A stretch of 64,000 bases of DNA. Source: Anseranas semipalmata (taxonomy: Eukaryota; Chordata; Aves; Anseriformes; Anseranatidae). The stretch is from NCBI GenBank assembly GCA_013399115.1, contig VXAA01001244.1, positions 442,734-506,733 of the forward strand, written 5' to 3'. The translations under genes were made by a program, and so were the position numbers. Shown here piece by piece: positions 25,390 to 36,860 of this stretch (position 1 is its first letter; every line of letters begins with the position of its first letter). A model generated the notes under the pieces. That model saw only the letters and a list, made by a program, of their open reading frames with translations. It ran no database searches and was not told where the DNA came from.

Positions 25390-28295
25390 CCCCTCAGAAA
25401 ACAGGTTGCTGAACGTAAGGCTTCAGGGAATAAAATTCAAAGGAGAGAACTTGCCTTGTATGTTTTTACTGTGTAGACACCTCATTGGCCAACCTTGCAT
25501 TTCACTCCTTGCACGCCATGAAAAGCTGTTATTAGTGTTGCTGCTTTCTGGGGCTGGGGGTGCAATGATTCTCCGTGTCTCCACTGTGGGGGATCTGTGG
25601 GGATGTTTCACCTCTCTGCCTGTGTTAATGCTCTCAGAACTGATCTTCCCAAGCAGCGCAGGGCCGGGGCCAGGAAGCACTGCTCCTGTTGTACGCAGCC
25701 AGCTGGAAGGCAGCGCGCAGCAAGGTCCCTCAGCACTCGGTCTTCACTCAACACTTCATGGCCAAGGGGAAAGTGTGCGCTGCAAGGTGGGATAGGCAGC
25801 GTGCTTATCCACCAGCATCTGTCCAAATTGGTGCTGGCTGGGCCACATGGTTTGGGACCCAGACACCACCTTTCCACGGCTGGGCTCGAGCAAGAGTGCA
25901 GTGCGGCTTTCTCAGCCTCAAAGCTTTTGTGCAGCTTGCTCTCAGTCTTTGCACTCATGATTATTTCAGACTGAGTGAGCAACAGACTTAAGACTTTAGA
26001 AATCTTGTTTATAACGTTCCTTTTGCCCCAGAAGCTCATGTTACCTGCTTGTCAAATGTAAGGTCGTCAGATAATCAAGCCCCTTTGGCTTTACAAGGCT
26101 CTATTTAACAAATTAAAGGAGTGGTAACTTTAGCTAACAATAAGAGCTAGCAGAAGAGTTTCTGCACATCTACCAGACCTGCCATATTCCTTCCACTAGA
26201 GGACGGTAGCTCTTGTACGCAGCCATCAGCAGCATTTTACAACAGAAGCTAGAATAAAGCAGCCCAACCCTTTCTGTAGAAACATGTTCCTTTCTAGTGG
26301 TTTTCACATAATGAATCCCAGTAAATATTTAACTAAGTCTCCCCTGTAATCAAGTTTCTGGCCTCCTTGCTTGTATCCACAATGTAAAACATTTCCTGAT
26401 CTATTGCATTTAGCAGCCCTGGAAGTCTCCCACAGTATCTGTTTCTCTGCTCAGCTGGCATCAGAAGAGCTGCATGATTGTTATTGGGTTTTCTCATCCA
26501 GCAAGCACTGATACAAACTCTGCTACCTGTTAAGAGATGGAAAGGATCTTTAGGACCTCAAATTGGCCATCTAAATCAAAAGCAGGCCTTCTCTTCAAGC
26601 CCTGAAATGCTGCTGTATGTTCATACATATATGAATGTTCATTGCTGTGGGCATGAATATTCAGTAATCCAAGTCTAGATTTCATGCAAACTGAGCTGTC
26701 CTGTAACCTTTAAAATACAGAAACGTGAAGTATAAAAGTGTGTGTGTCTGGGTCTGTGTGAAGATGGCTTGGGCCTGTGGTGACTTCGGAAACCTTTCTG
26801 TGGTAAAACCTGTGGCTTTTGTTTAAGGAACTCCATGTGTCTGTATCAAATAGCGAAAAAAGTTTGTGCTTGGGCTTTGTCTGCTGGACCATTACCTTTT
26901 CATCCCATTTTTGGACTTCATCTTGCAAACATAGTTACTGAGTTAACAAACAAGGGCTGTTAAACCTCGAGGCACCTCTGTTTACATGGAGGCTTTCTTG
27001 GGCAGGACATTGGCTTCTCTCCAAGGCAATCTAGTTTCTCAAGTGCAATCATGGGTACCTTAATTACCTGGCAAACTGGGTGAGGAGGTCCTCTCACCTT
27101 GGGGACTGGGGGGTGGCAAAAAACACGGCGTTCGCTGAGGGAGACACACACGGTATGAAGCAAATTCCTGTGAAAACTGGTAGGAGACAAAGAAGTGAAA
27201 TATGTGCAAAGTCCAGGAAGGGAAGAGAGAACATGAAGTGAGACTTCTGACTCAGAGACATTTGAGGGACGAGAAGAATGATGCAGGGAAATAGTCATAG
27301 GCATTTACTACTTTATCACTGACGTATGCTCCAGGGTTGTAGAAACTAAAAAATGCCTTTTATTTTATTTTTTGAACTGCTGCAGTCACCATGCCTGGCT
27401 GTGCCTGCAGCTGGGCCGCTGTGAGAGAGCTGGAGACATGAAGCATGGCTCTCCAGTGAAGGACATGGGAAGCAGGAAGGGTCTGCAGGGTGCTCTGGGA
27501 CAGCTGGGTGAGGGACCCTGCCCAAGAGGAACACTACGGGCCTGCCCCATGGATCCCTGCCACCGAGTTCTCTGCCACTCCCAGAGTTTAAACTGTAACA
27601 GGAGCCGTGGTGTGAGCCCCACTTAGCACCTCCTGCTCCGAGGTTGTGCCTGGAAGTCATCGCTTGCTCGCTTGATGAACCCTGTGGTGTCACCAGAGAA
27701 AAATCTCATCTGATGTAACCTTGCACGGAAAGTTGCCACAACCACTAGTTGGTCTAGTTAGACAACAGAGCTTTAGTGAAACAAACCAGTGTGTATCGAT
27801 CAACTGGAAACAGAAATAAAAAGTGTGCGGGCCAACAAGACAAATATATTCAAGATCTGTAACAGCAAGATAAATGGTCTTTGCAGCCTTTGTCTTCTCG
27901 TTTTTACAACTCTACCTCTGTCTTGCTGTGCCCTGCTCAGTGCTGAGAAGGGTTTTTATTCGCATGGTTTCTGCGTAGGGGGATTCACTGTTTAAAGATA
28001 TTCTCCGATGGGTGCTGCTTTCCCCTGTTTTAGAAGAGATACTATTCCCCAGCAGCCAGAGGTGCTCTTCCAGGACACTGTGTAACAAATTCTTTATGAG
28101 GGAATACATAATAAATTGAGGATTTTCTTTTATTTTGATAATTTAGTATTCAATATCTGCATTATGGAAGTGCCTGGAGGTTCCAGCTGAGCTCAGTGTC
28201 TTATTGTTCTAAGCCATGCATAAAAGCATGGTCAGAGATGAGGAGCTTACCATCTAAATAGATGAGATGAATAAAGGGTGGGAGACAGGAAACAT

Positions 28296-28440
28296 CCATT
28301 ATCCTCATTTCATAGCTGGAGAGTTTGGACATAGGCAGATTAAGTGACTTTCCCAGGACTGTATAGGAAAGCTGATGTAGAAGGGCAGAAAGCATCAAAT
28401 GTCCAGTATCCCAGTGTAATACCCTGATCATAACACACCA
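28296..28440 (-). repeat. MIR-like SINE relic, antisense
   Basis: The + strand shows decayed words of the reverse complement of the MIR core: ttatcctcatttcatagctgg, then gcagattaagtgactttccca, then a region corresponding to ccaggtctcc...accctgat. The recognised order of 'cctcattt', 'ttaagtgactt.ccca' and the distal tail fits a core-SINE of the MIR class, common to amniotes. It is heavily diverged and marks ancient, unselected or exapted DNA. Confidence 0.6.
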
Positions 28441-29234
28441 CATTTCCTGTTTAAATATATCTCACAACATTTAATAATAACAACAAGTATTTTTTGAATC
28501 TTTTCCTTAAGACATACAAAATGAGAGGAGTACCAGAGAGGTTATATGGCTACAGGGCATAAAAATCTGGAGAGAGTGCTGGTCCTCAAGTGCCATTACA
28601 AGACATTGCTACGATGGTGAAAATAACCTCTTTTCTCCAACTCCTTGGCATTACTGCCTGAATTAATCTCTCTTAGAAGATTCTGCTGTGTGTAAAGGAG
28701 AGGGAGGTCAAAAATTGATAGGCAAAGGAAATTAATTTTCCACACGCTGTAGTTTAACCAAAATGAGTTTTGTTGTTTTGTTTACTGGTGTTTACCCAGT
28801 AAAACTATCTCTTTATGGCAACCCCCCTTCACATACTGGTTTTGCTGCAAAAGAATTTGGTAGCCAATATTTCACGCTTTTATGGATAATTACTGGATCT
28901 ACTGACATTAAAGAATTTTTTTTCAGTTTAGCAGCATCTTGAAGTAACATGGTGAGGACTAGTGATGGAAGTCTCAGCAGCAGTTTTTATATTAGAATGG
29001 GTTCATGTTTATATCAGCATGAAGTGATTTTCCCTTAAGATTCTGACAAACATGTGGAGCAACTTTGCCTATCTTTGAAAAGAAAAGGATGCAAGCTACC
29101 GAGACCAGATTTTCAGAAGTGGGTTCCTTTGTTACCCTAAAAAACACAGCTCAAAGTGCTAGAAAAGGGAGCCATAAATACTTTGGAAACCAGGTATATG
29201 TTTTAGCTGCCAGAGTTTGGGTTTGGGCACTTAG

Positions 29235-29306
29235 CTTTCTTTCTTTCTTTCTTTTTTTTTTTTTTTTCAAAAAAGCAAAGCAAAACAAAACAAACAAACA
29301 AAAAAA
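29235..29306. repeat. (CTTT)n/poly-T tract joined to A-rich (AAAC)n tract
   Basis: About 33 bases of CTTT units and poly-T switch abruptly at 29268 to an A-rich stretch with AAAC units. The abutting T-rich and A-rich halves can pair imperfectly, so the tract could fold back on itself. Confidence 0.85.
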
Positions 29307-29502
29307 CCACTCTTCTCTTGGACAAATATTTAATTGTGTACAGCATGGTCAAGCAAAAGTTTTGGACCAGACAGGAATAACAGGGAAGAAATGATGCTTT
29401 CCCATTGTCTTCTGTGGAGAAGCTAAGTCCTCAGCCATGTGCATGGCTCAATTAGGATGTAGATGATTTTTCCCCGTAGTTCTCTAAAGCTTTAATGTGT
29501 GG

Positions 29503-29589
29503 TTTTTCTTCTTTTTCTTCTTCTTCTTTTTTTCTTTTTCTTTTCTTTTATTTTTTCCTTTTTTTTCTTTTTTTCTTTTTTCTTTTTCT
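29503..29589. repeat. 87-base polypyrimidine tract
   Basis: Only T and C occur apart from one A at 29550. TTC and TTTTC units dominate. Long homopurine-homopyrimidine tracts can form triplex DNA, but no mirror symmetry was established by eye. Confidence 0.9.
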
Positions 29590-30019
29590 ATTAAACTTTT
29601 CCTGAATATTCCCATTTCCTCTGGTAGAAATGCGGCATGTTAGCAAGTCCAGCACCTGGAGAATAGGCTGGTACTGGTGAATGTGCTTCCATCAGGTACC
29701 CTGCGGGCTCCCTTGCCATCTGCCTGTGATGTGGCGGGAGCTGTGGCTTATTCCTCACCCAGCTCCTGTGGAGGAACAGGTCTCCGCGGGGCCCTGACTT
29801 CACTAGTATCTCCAGTGCTTAAAAAAAATGTCAGAGACTCTGTAAGGATTAGAGCTGAGGAGTGCTCGGCAGCTGTGTGTTATGTTTGTTTCTAAGGTGA
29901 CTTTTCCCACATTACTCAAGGAATTAGTTGCGTGCCTCACCTCATCTCTCAACAGACGTAAGTTCTTCATCTTCTGCTTAAACTTCCACCTTCGCCCCTC
30001 GAAGCGCTTGACTTGGGCT

Positions 30020-30240
30020 CTTGTGGATCCAGCTCAGGGGCAGCCTGAAGCCAGGTGCGTTTGCTGCCAGGTGGCCACCGGCGCATCTCCTCGCCTCGCC
30101 CTGGCAGTGGGGCTGAGCCCGGCCGTGCCACCCCCGCAGCTGGGGCTGCTGCCTGGTGCCCTGCCTCTGGAGAACATCAACCGCGTCCCGGGCTGCGTGC
30201 GGAGCGGGGACCAGCAGCCCAGCTGACAGCGGTGACAAAG
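30020..30240. promoter_or_regulatory. Small GC- and CpG-rich patch upstream of FGFR2
   Basis: Base composition rises sharply, with many CpGs (for example ccaccggcgcatc, agcccggccgtg, caaccgcgtcccgggctgcgtgcgg) and open frames on both strands as expected for GC-rich DNA. It may be a distal part of the promoter domain, an enhancer or an alternative first exon. No splice donor or coding similarity supports an exon. Confidence 0.35.
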
Positions 30241-31794
30241 AGCTGGCAGTGCTGAAAGATTCAATTTAACTTGCTCTCTCCTCCCCCGCTTCCATATGCG
30301 AGGGGACAGCACTGTTCGCGCTTTTGAAACTGGCGGTGCAAAGGAGCATTGGTGTCCTCATTTTCCTTCCTCCCTATTGATGTATCATTGCCAGGATGAA
30401 AAAGGACGTCTCAAGAGCCTTTGAAAAAATGGGTGACTACTCAAGACATTTTATAAAGGAGGAAGAATGGGAAGGAAAATAGAACTCGGTAGGGGGTAGA
30501 AGGAGCCTGAATGTGAGCCTTGTCTGTCTTTTCTTTCGCTTGAAACCTGGAGCTGTTGTTCCTATTTCAGTTCAAACTGTCACCTTTAGTTCATGATGGC
30601 TTTACTGCCCTTGCTCCTGAACCTCAACAGATTGGGGCTTATTTACCTATTCACACTCCTCTGTGGAACCTCATTAATAGGCTTATTAGCCACACCATTC
30701 ACGTGCAGGAGGGCTCACAAAAAAGATCCCAGCCACTTTGAGAGGAGGAGGAAAAAACTGTAAAGAGATTATGCTCTCATTCAGCAGCCTAACTGCTATG
30801 AAAGGCTCCCTGGGCCCACTGAGATCTCTTGAAGCCTAAATATGATGACAGAATTGATCCCCCCTCCCGCCCCCCCTTCTAATTCCAAACATGCTTCTGC
30901 TTTTCTCAGATTGAGGAGTTCGGCTGTTGTGGGCCACTTCAAGAGAATGCGGCTCATTGGAGAGAATAGGGTGCTATTGATAGACTGCTATCTTTTCATC
31001 CCGAAAAAGAATAAATTCTGACAAGTGCTTCCAGACATTGGAAATAGGTGTTCTGATTTGCCATTTTTAGTGGAATGCTTCCTTTTCTTTCAGAGTATGC
31101 AAAGATATCGATGAATGGGGAAAGGTATCGCAGCTTCCTGTGTCAGACAATAATTTATGTGAGAATGCGTTAACAATGTTTTCAATGGGCAGTGGACATG
31201 CCTGGAGCTGGGAAAATTGGATCTTGACTGTGACATCGCAGCTTCTCAATTAGAACATTCAAATGTCTGTTGCTTTAGGAACAACAACAACAAAAAAATT
31301 AAACCTGTGTTTCTAATCCATTACAAATTTGTCTGCCGCCCCTCACAAAGCCTGCATTGCTGCTGGTGATGGTGGGAAAGTACTTTCTGGGAGGTAAGTG
31401 CATACTACACAGAAACTTGTTTTCGTGCTTTTGGTGTCTGGAAGTATGTAAATACAGGGTCACACTATGCTGCGCAGCCACAGTCCTTGACAATCCCCTT
31501 GATCAATATTGCATGCAACGTACAAAATGTACAGTAGAGCTATGCTTAAATAAAGTAACATTAAATTGATCAACAGTGATTTAATTTGAGGCAACCACTA
31601 CTTATTGATTTGGTTGTCAAGCTGATTCTACAAAGCGAGCATTACACGGACTCTGTATTAGCAACCTTTTAGTTACTGGTATCTCGAGTAAACGTTCTGT
31701 TAAGCAAGTATCAGTTTAAGTTACACTGGATTTTAAGATACTAATGTTACGCATCGTCTTAAATCTGTGTGCCCAGGCAAATCGTGCTTGCAAA

Positions 31795-33050
31795 ACCCTT
31801 TGACAGCTGCCCCTCTTCGGGCACCGCGGGCGCGTACCGGAGGTGCCGCTCGGGATCCATTCAAAGCGCGGCTGAAATCGGGCTCCGCGCCGGGAGGCTC
31901 CCGAGCCGCCGGTGACATGGGAGCGGGTGTCACCGCTCACCCGCTCAAGCTGAGCAGGCCGCGGGGCCGCCAGCTGCGGCCCCCGATCCCCGAAGCCCTT
32001 CCGGGCGGCTTTCGGGGTCCCGCCGGNNNNNNNNNNNNNNNNNNNNNNNNNNNNNNNNNNNNNNNNNNNNNNNNNNNNNNNNNNNNNNNNNNNNNNNNNN
32101 NNNNNNNNNNNNNNNNNNNNNNNNNNNNNNNNNNNNNNNNNNNNNNNNNNNNNNNNNNNNNNNNNNNNNNNNNNNNNNNNNNNNNNNNNNNNNNNNNNNN
32201 NNNNNNNNNNNNNNNNNNNNNNNNNNNNNNNNNNNNNNNNNNNNNNNNNNNNNNNNNNNNNNNNNNNNNNNNNNNNNNNNNNNNNNNNNNNNNNNNNNNN
32301 NNNNNNNNNNNNNNNNNNNNNNNNNNNNNNNNNNNNNNNNNNNNNNNNNNNNNNNNNNNNNNNNNNNNNNNNNNNNNNNNNNNNNNNNNNNNNNNNNNNN
32401 NNNNNNNNNNNNNNNNNNNNNNNNNNNNNNNNNNNNNNNNNNNNNNNNNNNNNNNNNNNNNNNNNNNNNNNNNNNNNNNNNNNNNNNNNNNNNNNNNNNN
32501 NNNNNNNNNNNNNNNNNNNNNNNNNNNNNNNNNNNNNNNNNNNNNNNNNNNNNNNNNNNNNNNNNNNNNNNNNNNNNNNNNNNNNNNNNNNNNNNNNNNN
32601 NNNNNNNNNNNNNNNNNNNNNNNNNNNNNNNNNNNNNNNNNNNNNNNNNNNNNNNNNNNNNNNNNNNNNNNNNNNNNNNNNNNNNNNNNNNNNNNNNNNN
32701 NNNNNNNNNNNNNNNNNNNNNNNNNNNNNNNNNNNNNNNNNNNNNNNNNNNNNNNNNNNNNNNNNNNNNNNNNNNNNNNNNNNNNNNNNNNNNNNNNNNN
32801 NNNNNNNNNNNNNNNNNNNNNNNNNNNNNNNNNNNNNNNNNNNNNNNNNNNNNNNNNNNNNNNNNNNNNNNNGGTGGCAGCGGGGATGAGGAGGGGAGCG
32901 GCCCCCCGGGGGAGGTTCCCCGGGGGAGGCAGCGCCGAGCCCGGAGCGGGGGAGCGGTGGCGGGGAGCGGGAGGCGCTGCCCCGCCGCGATGCTCGGCGG
33001 AGAGGGGCCGGCGGCACGGGACTGCCCCGTCCGAGACGAGGGGCAAAAGA
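31795..33050 (+). promoter_or_regulatory. FGFR2: CpG island, probable FGFR2 promoter and untranslated exon 1
   Basis: Both flanks of the assembly gap (about 31795-32026 and 32873-33050) are very GC-rich with dense CpG, while DNA outside drops back to AT-rich within a few tens of bases. It is the strongest CpG island upstream of exon 2. FGFR2 in other vertebrates starts from a CpG-island promoter with an untranslated first exon and a start codon in exon 2, so the transcription start is inferred to lie in or next to the gap. No TATA box or clear exon 1 splice donor is visible in the sequenced flanks. Confidence 0.75.
32027..32872. other. Assembly gap of 846 N
   Basis: All bases are undetermined. 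The gap lies in the centre of the CpG island, where GC-rich avian sequence often fails in sequencing. Open frames that appear to cross it are artefacts of reading N as open. Confidence 1.
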
Positions 33051-33290
33051 AATCCTCGATGGAATATGTATATTTAAATGCAAACCGGCCCGCTCAAACA
33101 GTGACCTATTATGCGCTTGGTGTGAAACGCTATCAACATTTAAAACTTCATTGTCTCCTTTGTACCAAATCCCTGTAAATCTTCCACTGGCCTTTACTCA
33201 TTTTCATCTGAAAAGCCTGTTGGGGCTGAATAGACAGCAATCAGCAGCCTCTGGACTTCTCTCTCTCTGGAATGTCAATTAAAATGCAGA

Positions 33291-33306
33291 TTTTTTTTTT
33301 TTTTTT
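33291..33306. repeat. Poly-T run
   Basis: Sixteen T residues in a row in intron 1. Confidence 0.85.
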
Positions 33307-33502
33307 CCTGATCTCTTAGTGGCAAAAGACTTGAGAAAAACAGGATAGTCCTGGAAAGCAAATGAAAGAAGTTCAAACAATGCAAAAGTACCGAAGCTGC
33401 CAGCCGGTTCCCATTAGTCCTCCAGAATTAATGTTTAATAGCTGTGATGCTCAGATTTGCTTGGAAATTGAACTGTGATGAAGAGGCTAGTTGGATGTAT
33501 CC

Positions 33503-33538
33503 GTGTGTGTGTATGTATATATACATCGATATATACAT
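33503..33538. repeat. Alternating purine-pyrimidine tract with palindrome
   Basis: A strict purine-pyrimidine alternation of 24 bases (33503-33526, TG then TA steps) ends in the perfect 14-base palindrome ATGTATATATACAT (33513-33526). The octamer ATATACAT recurs at 33531-33538 after a CGAT spacer. Confidence 0.85.
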
Positions 33539-34829
33539 AGATGTCAATATTTAAGTAAGTGTTGGTTTGAGAGTTTTACGTACCTGGGTGTTTCTGGTGA
33601 AGCTACGAGGCTGCTAGGGCGCTTGGCGTTCCTCCGGGGTGGAAGAGCCCTGTTTCATTCAGACTTTGCTATTCCCTGCCCAACAGAGAAAGATGCGAAA
33701 GAGCTGTACAATGAGCAGTGTATTGATTTGGTTAACATACTCTACAAATTGTACTCTCCCTGGGGAGTGATAAACATCTTATAAACAACAATGGAAGTAG
33801 ATTAAAAAGAACACTGAGCATTGAATTTAATTAATGCCACTGCTGAACAAGTACTACTTGTTTGTGCGCGAGTGTGTTTAAACTGAAGTACAGCTTGGAG
33901 GAATTTGGTTGGGCTCCCAAACCAGTCTGCTTTCCCATGCTTGTCAGTTTGGCAAAGAAATTTGGGCAGGTATGTGACGAGGTGAAAATTGACTTGATGA
34001 GCGAGTGGCAAGGAGAGCCATCAATCATGGGAGGCTGACAACTCCTCCCCGAAGTGTAGGCTGAGAAGAGAGACAGAGTTCCCTTTCAAGGGGAAAAATA
34101 AACACTACGTGTGGCTTTCACTGAGTCTGAGACTCCAGGAGGGATTATGGTATTGTAGTCAGGAAGCCAGAATTGTGGAGGCCAAAAAGCATGCTGGGGC
34201 TGTGTTCCAAACATTGAGATAGAGGTACATAATTACCCAGCGCAGGAGGTCTTTCCAGGGAGTCGTCCCCCAGCAACTGTGGCGATTAAACTATGAAAAG
34301 AATTTGGGTTCGTTTCATCTTCATTGGACTCTGCTTGTTTTGGGAAAGGGCAGTCCTCGAACCGTGGTTGCAGTCGTGGTGGTAAAGTGGTGTGGTTCCA
34401 TGGATGGGCCCGGACCTCCGATTTTTGTCTTGTTACACCTTTGTGAGCCTCGGCTTTGAATTCTCCGTTGCCCTGTGGAGGAAGAGTCCCTTCTTTCTGC
34501 TGGCAGATGTTCAGGTGCAGAAACCGGCAGAAATCTTCAGGTGAGAAGGCACGTTGTCAGGCAGCCTTGTGCTGCGGTGCAGGACTCGGGGCAGGAGCCA
34601 TGCACATGCTCTACATGGCATCTAGTGTAGCCTAAAAATCTTGTGTTGCTGAAACGTAGGTGGAATTAATGCTGTTTAGAAAGGAGTCTGGGATATATGC
34701 TAGCATTCTGGTATGTTTTCTTTTTGCAAAATTATGATTCAGTTTTGCATTTATATACATAGCCTTTAATCAGGCTTTACAGTATGATTTATGGAAATTA
34801 AATTAGCATTACATCCAGCCTGTTAATTA

Positions 34830-34905
34830 GGATTTATACCCACTTTACAGCTGGATAAACTGAGCCACAGAGCTGGGGCAGTCAGACAGTGAGTCAGGTG
34901 GCTGA
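34830..34905 (-). repeat. MIR-like SINE relic, antisense
   Basis: The + strand contains tacccactttacagctgg, then ataaactgagccacagag, closely matching the reverse complement of the MIR core (ccccattttacagatg, aaactgaggcacagag). The match fades after about 34905. It is better preserved than the relic at 28296. Confidence 0.65.
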
Positions 34906-36785
34906 GCTGGGTGGCAGCGGCCGGCAGGGCTTGCTCGGGTCCCTCACCAAAAGCAGACCCGTCGCAGAGACGGAGCCCGCGTCAGTTCTGCACCTGCTCT
35001 GCCCTCACTCAGAGCAGCGCTCAGCGAGCTCTTTGTGAATGTTTGTGCAGTGGTCTGCTAGTGTTTGTGCTGGAGATGTAGTAGTTGCTAGCTTGTGGTC
35101 TCAGCTCTGCTTCAGTCTCTAGAGGGACAGAGCATTGGGCTGGTACCAGCGGAGGGGGAAAGCCTTGCCCCCAAAATGTCAGGGGTTCACCTGAAGTACT
35201 GTGTATGAATTATTTCCCCCAGCTGCCTTATTTGTATCTTCTAAAACCTGTTTCTGCTGACCGGAGAAGTTACTGTATGTTACTACGGGCGGTACATAGT
35301 CCAGATAAAAGGTACCTCCACGGCACGTCTGTCCTTAGCCCTGTGAACTGGGGTTGGATGCTCCAGCTCTTAGCTAAAGGCTAATGTAATCTGAATAAAC
35401 TTGTTAATGGTTGGCTCTATAGAGTGAGAACGTTTGTCCATGTTTCTGGGTACTGGATGCTGAGGAACTGCAATGCATCCAAATGATAAACTTTTTGTTT
35501 GTTTGTTTCCTTTTTAAGGGGTGAGGGCAGGAGGGAAAAGAGAGGTTTTACGTTGTTCTTTCCTTCAAGACCAGTGCTCTCTAACCTTCAGTTGGGTTTC
35601 GTTGCATCTCAGATGAATCACTAGCCAGATTAGAACTGCTGTAGTCATTTATCTATCTGTTTTGGGAGGTATACCCTCTTTTATTTTTGGGGAGGAAACC
35701 AAGGTGTGCTTGTCTGGGTGAGCTGTTAGGTCGCCCTGCGAGGATGCTCTTCTGACCCCCAGCCTGGCACCTCGGGGTGGTGCTAGCAGGGTCCCATCAA
35801 GTTACTTTGGCACTATTTCTCTTCTCTCTTCCACCAGCCCCCGGCAGTATTACCAAACAGCCAACTCCATCTATTTAGTTTTATGGTGAATGAACTGAAC
35901 TTTTTCCCCTCCATCTGAAAAACATATATTAATAAGCAGCTTTGAGAGAGAGGGAACAGCAACCTGTGTGCACGTGTGAGCACGCTGTGCAGTTTAGCAT
36001 ATATGAATGGAAAATGATGCTTGGGAGGTCTCTTGTGCCCAACTTTTTATGGATTTTAATTGCTGTAACGCAGTGCAGTTAACCAGTACCTCTGCAAAGA
36101 CTGGACCCTTTTACCTGTGCAGGGCTCTCAGATGTCGAAAGGACACAACTGAGGTAGAAGGTGGTACCTCTATAGGAGAGTTGGGATTGCTGAGGCAAAA
36201 TAAAGCTTTATGGATTATCTAAGCCTAAAGAGAATTTTTCAACTGTTTTTATAGTGGAAAATTACTGAATTATTGAAAATTCAGCTGGCTGCAGAACTGC
36301 CTAGGTGAAGGAATGAAAAACAAGGCAAACTTGCATAAACCTTCAAACAATAACAAGAATATAATTTGTATAATTGTGGTAATTTTGTAGCATTACAGGT
36401 TATGTGCCTGCACATGTGTGTGTGCCTTTATTTTTTTAAAACTGTATATCTTTCTGTCAGTAAAATAGCTCTCTAAATATGTGCTGAGAAGTGATTTTGT
36501 GAAAACAAGGAGGACTTGGTTACGCCTCGGGTGATGATGGAAACTGCTAACAGAAAATGAAAAGTCACTCACTTTTCACATATTCTTGAAGCTGCAAAAC
36601 TATTTTTCCCATCCTCCCTTTCCTCCCCCCCCTCTCACCTCAGCTCTGTCTGGGGCTTTGTGAAGTTTTTTCGGTTTGCATTTGAGATGGTTTCACTGAC
36701 GGTGTTAAATCTCTCCTCCCCGCAGCAGCAGTCGCCGTTCCTGGTGAGGAGGTATTGCCCTGGCCGAAGGCACCGCGTTCTGTCC

Positions 36786-36797
36786 ATGCTTCTGTAG
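36786..36797 (+). promoter_or_regulatory. Minimal upstream ORF (M-L-L-stop) in FGFR2 leader
   Basis: ATG CTT CTG TAG at 36786-36797 is a three-codon upstream reading frame ending 67 bases before the main start. Short upstream frames can reduce initiation downstream. Function here is inference. Confidence 0.4.
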
Positions 36798-36824
36798 AGG
36801 TGCTCAGATGGGATTAAAGTCCAC

Positions 36825-36860
36825 ATGGAGATATGGAAATGGACCAGGAATTTACTCTAA
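36825..36860 (+). promoter_or_regulatory. Upstream ORF of 11 codons ending 4 bases before the FGFR2 start
   Basis: ATG at 36825 reads 11 codons to TAA at 36858-36860, out of frame with the receptor and ending just before the ATG at 36865. The A of ccacATGg is preceded by C at -3 under my count, so initiation there would be modest. Confidence 0.4.

Larger units (their letters stand above)
20617..31794. other. Intergenic region between CR1 copy and FGFR2 promoter
   Basis: No gene recognised. Contents are simple repeats (21249-21288, 25371-25389, 29235-29306, 29503-29589), a MIR-like relic (28296-28440), and patches of higher G/C at about 23260-23470, 24050-24130, 25650-25900 and 30020-30240. 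The last patch, about 1.6 kb upstream of the main CpG island, is the most CpG-dense. Open frames in these patches reach 187 codons but show no recognisable domain. Confidence 0.65.
33051..36725 (+). other. FGFR2: FGFR2 intron 1 (minimum extent)
   Basis: This stretch between the CpG island and exon 2 has no recognisable coding sequence. The 5' limit is unknown because the exon 1 donor is not visible. It contains a poly-T run (33291-33306), an alternating purine-pyrimidine tract with a palindrome (33503-33538), and a MIR-like relic (34830-34905). The first part (33060-33180), next to the island, is AT-rich and repeat-free and could be a promoter-proximal control element; that is inference. Confidence 0.7.

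Noticed and set aside
25371..25400. Poly-T plus cccctcag as a splice acceptor of an unseen exon
   Set aside because: No coding similarity or donor follows; it lies upstream of the promoter.
25232..25795. 187-codon open frame on the + strand
   Set aside because: It includes a poly-Phe run from poly-T and shows no recognisable domain; a competing frame of similar size exists on the other strand.
31716..33083. Very long open frames on both strands (369 to 455 codons)
   Set aside because: Most of their length is the 846-base N gap; the remaining ends are CpG-island sequence without coding features.
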